Shown here: positions 16,073-24,346 of the stretch, one piece after another
Layout of the letters: every line of letters begins with the position of its first letter
Position numbering within the stretch: the stretch's first letter is position 1
Assembly (NCBI GenBank): GCA_900752975.1
Contig: CAADXH010000066.1
Location: forward strand, 1 to 29,859
Direction of reading: 5' to 3'
Length of the DNA stretch: 29,859 bases
From: Bacilli bacterium
Lineage (GTDB): Bacteria; Bacillota_I; Bacilli_A; ML615J-28; CAG-313
Position numbers and translations under genes: made by a program
Notes under the pieces: generated by a model
What the model saw: only the letters and a program-made list of their open reading frames with translations
Databases searched by the model: none
What the model was told of the DNA's origin: nothing

Positions 16073-16900
16073 ATGTATAAACAAATTAAGCAGATCTTTA
16101 AGAATAATATAATAGAAGATGTTACAGATATCAGTTCTCCTAAATATTATTACTTTTATCAAGATTATACTTGTAAAAATATTTTTGGTGTATCTAAGTC
16201 AATAACTACATCAGAATACCAATTATTACAAACAATGTTTGTGGAAAAGAAACAATATACCACTAACAAACGAGAACAACAAATTTATGAATATTTATTT
16301 GAAGGAAGACAAACCCCTTTTAAGACAAATATGTCATTTCTTATTTATCTAGTAAATAAAGAAGATGAAGAAGCAATTAATAATGTTATAGAAGATATAT
16401 ATCCTGATGTAACCTTTATAAAATATTTAAACTATACCATTGCCTTCAACAAAAACTTTAGTGATATTGAAATGACCTTTAGCGCTCTTACTAGTGATAT
16501 TGGATATGAAATTAATGTTCATCAAGGCTTTAGTTTTACCCCATTAACTAAAGGAATTGAATTATCTAAATATTTTAATTATTACAAAACAAATATAACA
16601 AAACATGGATATACAAATATTGTTGATATGGTTGTAAATGCTAACAATAACGACCAGGAAATATTAATGATTATAAAAAATAATACTCTTGATAAAATAC
16701 AAAAATTACCACATATGATTGACTTAATAGAATCTTTTTGTAATAATAATCTAAATGTCTCACTTACATCTAAACTTTTGTATATGCATCGTAATACTGT
16801 TTTAAATAAACTTGATCAAATTGAAAAACTTACGGGATTAAATATTCAAAAATTCAAGGATGCATATGCCATGAAAATATTATTGGATTTAAAAGCTTAA
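16073..16900 (+). CDS. PucR/CdaR-type helix-turn-helix regulator
   Basis: A 275-aa protein whose C-terminal 55 residues (about 218-272) match the PucR HTH domain: a helix DLIESFCNNNLNVSLTSKLL, then YMHRNTVLNKLDQIEKLTG, and a last helix ending AMKILLDL. The N-terminal 200 residues are divergent and I cannot assign a ligand domain; they have no membrane segment. PucR-family regulators sense purines, sugar diacids or other nutrients. The ligand here is unknown. It forms an operon with the following thioredoxin (1-nt gap) and has its own strong promoter and GGGAGG ribosome binding site. Confidence 0.72.
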   Translation: MYKQIKQIFKNNIIEDVTDISSPKYYYFYQDYTCKNIFGVSKSITTSEYQLLQTMFVEKKQYTTNKREQQIYEYLFEGRQTPFKTNMSFLIYLVNKEDEEAINNVIEDIYPDVTFIKYLNYTIAFNKNFSDIEMTFSALTSDIGYEINVHQGFSFTPLTKGIELSKYFNYYKTNITKHGYTNIVDMVVNANNNDQEILMIIKNNTLDKIQKLPHMIDLIESFCNNNLNVSLTSKLLYMHRNTVLNKLDQIEKLTGLNIQKFKDAYAMKILLDLKA

Positions 16901-16901
16901 G

Positions 16902-17210
16902 ATGATAAAAGAATTAACAAGTAGTAAATTTGATGTTATCAAACATGACAATAATGTTCATATCATTATTTTTACAGCCTCTTGGTGTGATTCATGTAAG
17001 ATGGCTAAAGGCCCATTAGAAGAACTTAGTGATATATATGATATATATCAAGCAGATATTGAGAAAGAGCCAAATATTGTTTCGGCGTGCCACATAACGA
17101 GTATTCCTACAACAATAGTAATTAAGAATAATAGGATTATTACAAAAGAAAGTGGATATAGATCAAAAGTTTATTATGCAACCATTTTAAATAATAGTGA
17201 TATTAACTAA
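16902..17210 (+). CDS. Thioredoxin-family protein
   Basis: A 102-aa thioredoxin fold with the redox motif Trp28-Cys29-Asp-Ser-Cys32 and cis-proline Pro69 in SIPTT. The WCDSC active site differs from the WCGPC of standard thioredoxin, so it is likely a specialised disulfide or thiol carrier. No signal peptide, so cytoplasmic. It starts one base after the stop of the PucR-like regulator without a clear Shine-Dalgarno, so translation probably depends on re-initiation. The pairing with a regulator suggests a redox function in that regulon (inference). Confidence 0.85.
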   Translation: MIKELTSSKFDVIKHDNNVHIIIFTASWCDSCKMAKGPLEELSDIYDIYQADIEKEPNIVSACHITSIPTTIVIKNNRIITKESGYRSKVYYATILNNSDIN

Positions 17211-17229
17211 CCATTGTTATAAGTTAGTT
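17205..17229 (+). terminator. Weak terminator after thioredoxin gene
   Basis: AACTAAC (17205-17211) pairs with GTTAGTT (17223-17229), overlapping the stop codon. The following T-stretch is interrupted. Confidence 0.5.
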
Positions 17230-17280
17230 GTATCACTTTTATTTTGTACTATTTGTATAAAAAGTAAACGAAAGAATAGA

Positions 17281-17320
17281 TACTTTAACCATTTTAAAAG
17301 TAAATAAGGTGTAGTATAAT
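17281..17320 (+). promoter_or_regulatory. Promoter of the sugar-ATPase/glycolysis operon
   Basis: TATAAT at 17315-17320 with a poor -35 (TTTTAA at 17292). An imperfect inverted repeat, TACTTT (17281-17286) and AAAGTA (17297-17302), surrounds the -35 position and could be an operator. The implied transcript start near 17327 rules out the ATG at 17325 as start of the first gene. Confidence 0.5.
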
Positions 17321-17363
17321 ATTAGTGTACAAAATTGTCAAAATAAAAATAGGAGGATTAATT

Positions 17364-18500
17364 ATGGCAACAGTAGAATTAAAGAACATTAATAAAATAT
17401 ATAGTAATAATGTTCAAGCAGTATTCGATTTTAACTTAAAGATTAAAGACCGTGAATTTATCGTATTTGTTGGACCATCAGGATGTGGTAAATCAACAAC
17501 ACTAAGAATGATTGCAGGTCTTGAAGAAATTACAAGTGGACAACTTCTAATTGATAATGAAGTTATGAATGACGTAGCTCCAAAAGATCGTAATATCGCG
17601 ATGGTATTCCAATCTTACGCTCTATATCCACATATGACTGTTTATGATAACATGGCATTCGGATTAAAATTACGTAAATTCTCACGTGATGAAATTGATA
17701 GACGTGTTCAACATGCAGCATCAGTATTAGGTTTAAAACCTTATTTAGATCGTAAACCAACTGCCTTATCAGGTGGTCAAAAGCAACGTGTTGCGTTAGG
17801 TCGTGCTATTGTTCGTGATGCAAAAGTATTCTTAATGGACGAACCTCTATCTAACCTAGATGCTAAATTACGTGTACAAATGAGATCTGAATTGATTAAA
17901 TTACATGAAAGCTTAGGAACAACAACTATCTATGTTACCCATGACCAAATTGAAGCTATGACAATGGCATCAAGAATCGTTGTTATGAAAGATGGTTATA
18001 TTCAACAAATTGGTGCACCAAAAGAAATTTATGACAATCCTACAAATATGTTCGTAGGTGGATTCATCGGTACTCCTCCAATGAACTTTATTGAAGGTAC
18101 TGTTGGTAAAGATGGTGTCTTTGAATGTGGTAACCACCGTTATGGTGTAGTTCGTTTCCCTGTTCCAGAAGAGAAATTAGAAGTATTAAAAGAACAAAAT
18201 TATCTAGAAAAAACAATTATTTTAGGTATTAGACCAGAAGATATTTCCGATAAAGAACGTGTTATCGCCGAATTACCTCAATGGGCTGTACAATTAAAAG
18301 TTGATATTTCTGAATTATTAGGTGCTGAATCTCAAATTACAGTTAAACTTCCTGGTACTGATCGTGTTGGTCAAAGTGTAACTGCAAAGGTTCCTGCTCG
18401 TGCAGATGTTCATATGGGTGATGAAATTAAACTTGCTTTCAATATGGAAAAATGTCATTTCTTTGACCCTGAAACAACTAATAGAATTAGAAGACCATAA
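17364..18500 (+). CDS. ugpC: Sugar ABC transporter ATP-binding protein (UgpC/MsmK type)
   Basis: The ATPase subunit that energises carbohydrate ABC importers; in Firmicutes one such protein often serves several transporters. The 378-aa protein has Walker A GPSGCGKST (37-45), Q-loop FQSYALYPHMTVYDN, signature LSGGQKQR, Walker B FLMDEPLSNLDA, the VTHDQIEAMT H-loop, and a C-terminal TOBE regulatory domain (about 240-375). The ATG at 17364 has an AGGAGG ribosome binding site. An upstream in-frame ATG at 17325 lies at the expected transcription start and is rejected. No permease or binding-protein gene is adjacent, which fits a shared ATPase. Confidence 0.93.
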   Translation: MATVELKNINKIYSNNVQAVFDFNLKIKDREFIVFVGPSGCGKSTTLRMIAGLEEITSGQLLIDNEVMNDVAPKDRNIAMVFQSYALYPHMTVYDNMAFGLKLRKFSRDEIDRRVQHAASVLGLKPYLDRKPTALSGGQKQRVALGRAIVRDAKVFLMDEPLSNLDAKLRVQMRSELIKLHESLGTTTIYVTHDQIEAMTMASRIVVMKDGYIQQIGAPKEIYDNPTNMFVGGFIGTPPMNFIEGTVGKDGVFECGNHRYGVVRFPVPEEKLEVLKEQNYLEKTIILGIRPEDISDKERVIAELPQWAVQLKVDISELLGAESQITVKLPGTDRVGQSVTAKVPARADVHMGDEIKLAFNMEKCHFFDPETTNRIRRP

Positions 18501-18502
18501 GT

Positions 18503-18922
18503 ATGAATAGAACTATTCTTTATATTGAAAAAGGTAATCGTTCAACAATAGTCCATTACATAAATGATGAATTAGAAGAATTAGATATATTACCAGAAAG
18601 ATATTTAGACAACCTTTGTTTAACTGAACTTACAACTTTAGATGGTAGAGTTAACGCAATTAAGAAAAAATATCATATTATAAAGAATGTTCCAATTTAC
18701 ATAAAAGAAAACTTAGTATTATTTCCAACACACAATAAAAAATCAATAGATAATGTATATTTAAATAGTATATATATAAAAAGCATCGAAGGTACTTCCG
18801 ACAAAACCAAAATAATTTTTTATGATAATCAAGAGGTACTAGTAAATAAAGATGTGCATCTATTAAAAGTTAATTATGAGAAATGTCTAAAAATTAATAA
18901 TCAAATAAATCAATATTGTTAG
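18503..18922 (+). CDS. Short ComK-like protein
   Basis: A 139-aa protein that resembles the ComK family of competence regulators. The match covers the core: a GR motif (49-50), the NLVLFPT stretch (70-76, ComK has IFLFPT), and an aligned tail through the VNYEKCL region (123-129). ComK of B. subtilis is 192 aa, so the C-terminal part is missing. Known ComK binds A/T-rich boxes and activates DNA-uptake genes; whether this short form binds DNA is unknown. It lies 2 nt after ugpC with a poor ribosome binding site and before pgk, so it is co-expressed with sugar import and glycolysis. The similarity is by eye and moderate. Confidence 0.6.
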   Translation: MNRTILYIEKGNRSTIVHYINDELEELDILPERYLDNLCLTELTTLDGRVNAIKKKYHIIKNVPIYIKENLVLFPTHNKKSIDNVYLNSIYIKSIEGTSDKTKIIFYDNQEVLVNKDVHLLKVNYEKCLKINNQINQYC

Positions 18923-18938
18923 AAAGGGATGTATGTAT

Positions 18939-20168
18939 ATGGCAAAATTGAATATTAGAGATTTAGATTTAAAAGGTAAAAAGGTATTAATGCGTGTTGA
19001 TTTTAACGTGCCAATGAAAGGTGGAGTTATTACAGATGATAACCGTATTGTTCAAGCATTACCAACTATTAAGTATGCAATTGAACAAGGTGGTAAAGTA
19101 ATTTTATTCTCTCATCTTGGTCGTATTAAAACTGTTGAAGATTTAGCAAAAAATAGTTTAGCACCTGTTGCGAAAAAATTAGAGGAATTATTAGGTCAAC
19201 CTGTAAAGTTTGTTCCGGTAACTAGAGGAAAAGAATTAGAAGATGCAATTAACGCCCTAAAAGACGGCGATGTATTAATGTTTGAAAATACACGTTATGA
19301 AGACTTAGATGGTAAGAAAGAATCTAAAAATGACCCAGAACTTGGCGCATATTGGGCAAGTTTAGGCGATGTATTCGTTAACGATGCATTTGGTACAGCT
19401 CACCGTGCACATGCTTCAAATCAAGGTATTGCAAGTCATCATAAAAATGAAAGTGCCGCTGGTTTCTTACTAGAAAAAGAAATTAAGTTTATTGGTGGTG
19501 CAGTTGATAATCCTGCAAGACCATTCGTTGCTATTTTGGGCGGTGCTAAAGTTAGTGATAAAATATCTGTTATTGAAAACTTATTAAATAAAGCTGACAA
19601 AGTTATGATTTGTGGTGCTATGGCTTACACATTCTTTAAGGCACAAGGCCTTGAAGTTGGTAAATCTAAATGTGAACCAGATTTCGTTGACTATGCAAAA
19701 GGTTTATTAGAAAAAGCACAAGGTAAAATTATTTTACCAGTAGATGTAAAAGCTGTTGTAGTTTCAGATGAAGACTGTGCAGCAGACTTCTTTGGTGCAA
19801 TTTCAAAAGCTGAAGTTAGAGTTACTCCTGTAACTGAAATTAAACCTGAAGAACAAGGCTTAGACTGCGGTCCTAAGACAATTGAACTTTTCGCAAAAGA
19901 ACTTGAAGGCGCAAAAACAGTTGTATGGAATGGTCCTGCTGGCGTATTTGAAGTTGAAAAATTCGCTGTTGGAACAAAAGCAATTTGTGAAACACTTGCG
20001 AACCTTAAAGGTGCAATAACAATTATCGGTGGTGGTGACTCAGCTGCAGCCGCAATCTCAATGGGATATGAAAAGAAATTTACTCATATCTCAACTGGTG
20101 GAGGAGCAAGCCTTGAATATTTAGAAGGTAAAGAATTACCTGGTGTTGCTTGCTTAACTGATAAATAG
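18939..20168 (+). CDS. pgk: Phosphoglycerate kinase
   Basis: Converts 1,3-bisphosphoglycerate plus ADP to 3-phosphoglycerate plus ATP. The protein shows VLMRVDFNVPM at the N-terminus, the HLGR stretch, the NDAFGTAHRAHAS block, GGAKVSDKI, VWNGPAGVFE and GGGDSAAAA. The conserved MAKLNIRDLDLKGK start is the ATG at 18939, with AAAGGG 10 nt before it; the ATG at 18933 is too close to the Shine-Dalgarno. Length is then 409 aa. It forms an operon with tpiA. GAPDH, phosphoglycerate mutase and enolase are not beside it. Confidence 0.97.
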   Translation: MAKLNIRDLDLKGKKVLMRVDFNVPMKGGVITDDNRIVQALPTIKYAIEQGGKVILFSHLGRIKTVEDLAKNSLAPVAKKLEELLGQPVKFVPVTRGKELEDAINALKDGDVLMFENTRYEDLDGKKESKNDPELGAYWASLGDVFVNDAFGTAHRAHASNQGIASHHKNESAAGFLLEKEIKFIGGAVDNPARPFVAILGGAKVSDKISVIENLLNKADKVMICGAMAYTFFKAQGLEVGKSKCEPDFVDYAKGLLEKAQGKIILPVDVKAVVVSDEDCAADFFGAISKAEVRVTPVTEIKPEEQGLDCGPKTIELFAKELEGAKTVVWNGPAGVFEVEKFAVGTKAICETLANLKGAITIIGGGDSAAAAISMGYEKKFTHISTGGGASLEYLEGKELPGVACLTDK

Positions 20169-20177
20169 GTGAATCAA

Positions 20178-20936
20178 ATGAGAAAACCAATAATTGCTGG
20201 CAACTGGAAAATGTTTAAAACAAGAGATGAAGCATTAGCATTTATTTATAAAGTAAATGAAAATGTTCCAGCTCAAGATTTAGTAGACAGTGTTATATGT
20301 GCTCCATTTACTGTACTTCGTTGTTTAGTTAAACGTCAAGGTGAAAACCTAAGAATAGGTGCACAAAACATGCATTTTGAAGAACAAGGTGCATACACTG
20401 GTGAAATTGCTCCTAACATGTTAACTTCACTTGGTGTAGAATATGTTATTATAGGTCATAGTGAAAGAAGAGCGATGTTTAATGAAACAGATGAAACAGT
20501 TAACAAAAAACTTCATGTAGCATTTAAACATGGTCTTACTCCAATTCTTTGTGTTGGTGAACACTTAGAAGAAAGAGAAACTGGTAAAACTGAAGAATTA
20601 TTACACTATCAATTATTACATGATTTAGAAGGATTAAGTGAAGCAGAAGTTAAAAAGTTAGTAATTGCTTATGAACCAATTTGGGCAATTGGAACTGGTA
20701 AAACTGCAACTCCTGAAATCGCAGATGAAACATGTGGTTACATTAGAAGTGTTATCAAAGAAATGTATGGAGCAGAAGCTAGTGAAGCAATAAGAATCCA
20801 GTATGGTGGAAGTGTTAAAGTTAATAATATTGAAGCTTTAATGGCAAAACCAAATATTGATGGTGCTTTAATTGGTGGAGCTAGCCTTATTCCTGAAGAC
20901 TTTGTATATTTCACAAAGGTTGCAATCAATAAATAA
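20178..20936 (+). CDS. tpiA: Triosephosphate isomerase
   Basis: Interconverts dihydroxyacetone phosphate and glyceraldehyde 3-phosphate. The 252-aa protein has the GNWKM block (Lys11), IIGHSERR (catalytic His94), AYEPIWAIGTGK (catalytic Glu166) and the phosphate-binding YGGSVK and DGALIGGASL loops. I chose the ATG at 20178, since TAGGTGA overlapping the pgk stop is its ribosome binding site. A GTG at 20169 would also be in frame but lies within that site. The last gene of the operon, followed by a terminator. Confidence 0.96.
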   Translation: MRKPIIAGNWKMFKTRDEALAFIYKVNENVPAQDLVDSVICAPFTVLRCLVKRQGENLRIGAQNMHFEEQGAYTGEIAPNMLTSLGVEYVIIGHSERRAMFNETDETVNKKLHVAFKHGLTPILCVGEHLEERETGKTEELLHYQLLHDLEGLSEAEVKKLVIAYEPIWAIGTGKTATPEIADETCGYIRSVIKEMYGAEASEAIRIQYGGSVKVNNIEALMAKPNIDGALIGGASLIPEDFVYFTKVAINK

Positions 20937-20949
20937 TATATATGTATTT

Positions 20950-20986
20950 AAATGCGTAGATTATATAATTTACGCATTTTATTTTG
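20950..20986 (+). terminator. Terminator after tpiA
   Basis: AAATGCGTA (20950-20958) pairs with TACGCATTT (20971-20979), then a T-rich tail. Confidence 0.85.
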
Positions 20987-20994
20987 CAAAAGTA

Positions 20995-21023
20995 TTGATA
21001 AAACAATAACTAAATAATATAAT
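20995..21023 (+). promoter_or_regulatory. Promoter of the 209-aa membrane protein gene
   Basis: TTGATA (20995-21000), 17 bp, TATAAT (21018-21023). Confidence 0.75.
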
Positions 21024-21048
21024 AATATTTGAGATAATGGAGTAGGTT

Positions 21049-21678
21049 ATGAAAGATAATAGATACCAAGAAATAAAAAAAGAAAATGACTTAACAATAA
21101 GCCATTTAAGTAATGCTTATCAAAGATTAGCAACAACATATACCAAGAAGGCTCGTGGATATGCCGTAAAAAATACTGATACTGAACTTAAAATACAAGG
21201 TGTTTTGGCTAAACTAGAAGACTACGATATGCGAAATATCTTGATTAATATTGCCATTCCAAATGAAACAGAATTTATTGAAGGAAACATTAAAGAACTT
21301 TCTAAACAAGTAAAAGATCCTAATAGATGGAAAACAATTTTGGGTATATCAATAATTGGTTTAGTCATTGTTGCTTGGTTCGTGATTAACATATGGATGA
21401 AAAAAGAAAGTCCAAATCAAACTCCTCAAAACCTAAGAATTGAAGTAATATCAGAAACTCAAATAAAGCTATCATGGGATGTTAATAATTTTGCTACCGA
21501 AGGATATTACGTTTGGAAAGTAGATAATACAAATAAAAAAGATGGGCCATTCGAAATAAGTGAGAATGAATATATATTTATAGTAGAAAAAAACAAGACA
21601 TATACATTTTACGTTCAAACTATTCCAACTGATATATTTGATAAATCAGCAGAAGCTCAAATTAAATATCCAAATTAA
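21049..21678 (+). CDS. Single-pass membrane protein with extracellular FN3-like domain
   Basis: I do not recognise the family. Residues 1-94 are charged and helical, likely cytoplasmic with coiled-coil character. One membrane helix spans about 95-117. Residues 124-209 look like a fibronectin type III fold: PQNLRIEVISETQIKLSWD is a typical first strand pair, and YYVWKV and TYTFYVQT resemble later strands. There is no signal peptide, so topology is N-in/C-out. Its own promoter and terminator make it monocistronic. It could link a cytoplasmic partner to a surface ligand such as the nearby surface lipoproteins (inference). Ribosome binding site GGAGTAGG. Confidence 0.8.
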   Translation: MKDNRYQEIKKENDLTISHLSNAYQRLATTYTKKARGYAVKNTDTELKIQGVLAKLEDYDMRNILINIAIPNETEFIEGNIKELSKQVKDPNRWKTILGISIIGLVIVAWFVINIWMKKESPNQTPQNLRIEVISETQIKLSWDVNNFATEGYYVWKVDNTNKKDGPFEISENEYIFIVEKNKTYTFYVQTIPTDIFDKSAEAQIKYPN

Positions 21679-21704
21679 GGGTGTGATTAATTCACACTTT
21701 TTTC
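21679..21704 (+). terminator. Terminator after the membrane protein gene
   Basis: GTGTGA (21681-21686) pairs with TCACAC (21692-21697), loop of 5, six T after it. Confidence 0.8.
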
Positions 21705-21736
21705 TAAAATAAGGTAAATAAAATATTTAATATATA

Positions 21737-21765
21737 TTGCAAAAAAGGCAAAAATTTGTTATAAT
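21737..21765 (+). promoter_or_regulatory. Promoter of GH18 lipoprotein gene
   Basis: TTGCAA (21737-21742), 17 bp, TATAAT (21760-21765) with extended -10 TGT. Confidence 0.85.
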
Positions 21766-21788
21766 TAAAGTGTAAAGGAGGAATTTAC

Positions 21789-24299
21789 ATGAAAAAGACA
21801 GCAAAGATAACCACACTAATAGTATTTATGTTATTACTACTTGGCATTACCGCATGTCAAAATATAACACCGACTCCAAGTAAAGATGAAGTTGTTGAAG
21901 AAGTAATAGCTCAAATTGAAAGTCTTCCTAGTACAACATCAGTAACTTTAGATGATGAAGAAAAGGTAGGGGAAGTAAGAGCATCATATGATGCTTTAAC
22001 AGAAGAACAACAAAAGAAAGTTAAAAATTATAGTAAACTTACATCACTTGAAAATAAATTAAAACGTTTGAAGGATGCAAAAACTATAGATGATTTGAAT
22101 ACAACAATAGATGGTTTACCAGAAAAAATCACCATTGATGATAAAGAAACAATAGAAAATGCATTAGCTATATATGAGTCATTAACGGACTTACAAAAAA
22201 TGCAAGTAACTAATTATGAAAAGCTAGAAAAAGCTAAAGCTGATTTACAAGTAATATTAGATGAGATAGCAAGACAAAAAGCAAACGCAAAAATTGTTAT
22301 AGATATTATTGATGGCTTGCCTTCACTAGAGGATGTTCAATTAAAAAACAAAGCTACTATAGAAAATGCCTTGAGCATTTATAATCGACTTGATGAAGCT
22401 AGTAAGAAGTATGTAACTAATTACAACAAACTAGAACAACTACATAATAAAGTTATGGAGCTTCAAGAAATTGATAGACTTCAGACTCTCGCAAAACCAA
22501 TTGTTAAATTAATTGCGAATCTTCCAAGTATAGATGAAATATCTGTTGATGATAGTCCAAAAATTGATGAAATTAGAAAGAGTTATGATTTACTTGAAGA
22601 AGCTGCTAAAGTTTATGTAACAAATTATGAATTATTTGCTAGTTTAGAAGCTAAAGTAGAAGAATTAAAACAACAGGTTACTAACGACCCTTATATCGTT
22701 ACCTTCTATGCGAATGGTGGAAAACTAGTTGGACTAACCCTTAGTGGTGATGGTAAATACTATACAGCAGAATATAAAGGAATCACTGAATTACCTATTC
22801 CAAGTCGTACTGATTACACATTCTTAGGTTGGTACAAAGATCAAAATTTTGCAGGTGATGCATATACAATTGTATCAAGAGAAACAACATATTATGCAAA
22901 ATGGGTTTTAAATCCAGAAAAAGTACTTTCATGCGTTAGTGATGTTGCGACATCATATACTGAAGACATGTTAATCACTTATGTCGATGGTGCTGAATAT
23001 ATATGGTCAAGTTCAAATCCTGATTTATATAAGATAGAAAATGGTATCGGCAAGGTTTTAAGAGCCTACCAAACTCACCAAACTCAACAAGTTGTAATTA
23101 CTGTAGATGCAGTATATGAAGATGGTACAACTGCAACAATGAAAAAAACTATTACTATTAATCCAGTTTTATATGATGCGTTACCTTCTACACCTGTTGC
23201 GACATACTTCTCTACTGGTGCACTTTATGCCTATAAGCAATATAACAAAAGATATTTAGATGATGGCACATTATTCTCAAACACTACTAAAGAAGCATTA
23301 GACATAATATATTATTCATTTATTACTATTAACTCTAATGGCACTTGTCAATTAGACAATGCAATGTACGTTGATGAAGTATTAGAGTTAAAAGAACATA
23401 ATGTTAGAGTGGTTGCGAGTGTTAATGGTGTTAGCAAAACAAGTTGTCAATACTTTATGGATATTACAGCTGATAGTACAAAACGTAAGTTCTTTGTTAA
23501 AAACTTACTTGACTTAGTTGATAAATATCATTTTGATGGTTTAGATATAGACTGGGAAACAGTATCTGACTCTGTTAGAGTAGTGGCATCTAATTTAAAC
23601 CTTTTAGTAGAAGAACTAAGAGAAGAAATGACTAAGCGCCAAGCTGAAAATGGAACACCTTATTTCTTAAGCTGTGCTGTTCCTGCAAATTCTTGGGGTA
23701 CAGTATCATCAAGATTTGATTTTGTTACATTAGATAAATATCTAGACTATATTAATTTAATGTCTTATGATATGAATAAAGGTGATGTTACATCTCATCT
23801 TTCTCCACTTTATCCATCATCTAATGATAAAGGATATGGCTTTGGATGCGTATATGGAGTTGAAAGACTTGTAAGTTTAGGTTTCTCTAGAAACAAACTA
23901 ATTATAGGTAGTGCAGGTTATGGCAAAGCATATCGTGTATCTGGCGTAAGCATAGGCGGTACATATCCAGCTCTTGGAGTAACTGGTAGACTTACAGCAA
24001 TTAGCGATATTCCGGGATCATTCGCTAGTGGAACATTGTTTGGAAATGGTATTCAAACAGTAATTGAACAAGGTGGTTTTACAGAATATCATGAATATAA
24101 TAATAATGGTAAGTTTGTTGGATCATATTTATTTAATTCAAAAACAGGTACATTCATTTCTTATGATAGTTCATTTGCGATAAAGGAAAAATATAAATAT
24201 GCTGCATCACTTGATGGTGTTGGAATTATGTGTTGGTGTTATAGTGAAGATACATCTGATCATGTAATAGATGCAATCTATCAAGCAATGAAAAAATAG
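21789..24299 (+). CDS. Lipoprotein glycoside hydrolase family 18 with surface repeats
   Basis: An 836-aa surface protein. A signal peptide ends in the lipobox LGITAC (Cys23). Four helical repeats follow (about 43-294), each with an LP at the start and a conserved NY (80, 142, 211, 279). Next come a Listeria-Bacteroides (Flg_new) repeat (about 302-372, TFYANGGK to YYAKW) and an Ig-like domain (about 375-470). The GH18 barrel (about 478-836) has the catalytic FDGLDIDWE with Asp583, Asp586, Asp588 and acid Glu590, a SYDM motif, and the last-strand IMCWCYSED. The active site is complete, so hydrolysis of beta-1,4-linked amino sugars (chitin, N-glycans or peptidoglycan) is likely; the substrate is not decided. 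Ribosome binding site AAAGGAGG. Confidence 0.9.
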   Translation: MKKTAKITTLIVFMLLLLGITACQNITPTPSKDEVVEEVIAQIESLPSTTSVTLDDEEKVGEVRASYDALTEEQQKKVKNYSKLTSLENKLKRLKDAKTIDDLNTTIDGLPEKITIDDKETIENALAIYESLTDLQKMQVTNYEKLEKAKADLQVILDEIARQKANAKIVIDIIDGLPSLEDVQLKNKATIENALSIYNRLDEASKKYVTNYNKLEQLHNKVMELQEIDRLQTLAKPIVKLIANLPSIDEISVDDSPKIDEIRKSYDLLEEAAKVYVTNYELFASLEAKVEELKQQVTNDPYIVTFYANGGKLVGLTLSGDGKYYTAEYKGITELPIPSRTDYTFLGWYKDQNFAGDAYTIVSRETTYYAKWVLNPEKVLSCVSDVATSYTEDMLITYVDGAEYIWSSSNPDLYKIENGIGKVLRAYQTHQTQQVVITVDAVYEDGTTATMKKTITINPVLYDALPSTPVATYFSTGALYAYKQYNKRYLDDGTLFSNTTKEALDIIYYSFITINSNGTCQLDNAMYVDEVLELKEHNVRVVASVNGVSKTSCQYFMDITADSTKRKFFVKNLLDLVDKYHFDGLDIDWETVSDSVRVVASNLNLLVEELREEMTKRQAENGTPYFLSCAVPANSWGTVSSRFDFVTLDKYLDYINLMSYDMNKGDVTSHLSPLYPSSNDKGYGFGCVYGVERLVSLGFSRNKLIIGSAGYGKAYRVSGVSIGGTYPALGVTGRLTAISDIPGSFASGTLFGNGIQTVIEQGGFTEYHEYNNNGKFVGSYLFNSKTGTFISYDSSFAIKEKYKYAASLDGVGIMCWCYSEDTSDHVIDAIYQAMKK
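21915..22670 (+). repeat. Four tandem repeats encoding helical stalk domains
   Basis: Each unit is about 64-68 codons, with the pattern I-x2-LP, an acidic D/K stretch, SYDxL or IYxxL, and V-x-NY-x-x-L. Divergence between units is high, so it is an old protein repeat and not a recent DNA duplication. Similar units occur as spacers in other Bacillota surface proteins. Confidence 0.8.
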
Positions 24300-24310
24300 A
24301 ATATATCATT

Positions 24311-24339
24311 TGACTTTTTAAGAAAAATTTGATATAATA
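24311..24339 (+). promoter_or_regulatory. Strong promoter of rpsD
   Basis: TTGACT (24311-24316), 17 bp, TATAAT (24334-24339) with extended -10 TGA. Transcript start expected near 24346. Confidence 0.9.
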
Positions 24340-24346
24340 TCAAATG

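Noticed and set aside
17253..17280. cre-like site (GTAAACGAAAG) upstream of ugpC
   Set aside because: Central CG and left half fit partly, but the right half of the CcpA palindrome is missing.
17325..17363. Longer start for the UgpC ATPase
   Set aside because: It lies at the predicted transcription start and has no ribosome binding site; the ATG at 17364 has AGGAGG.
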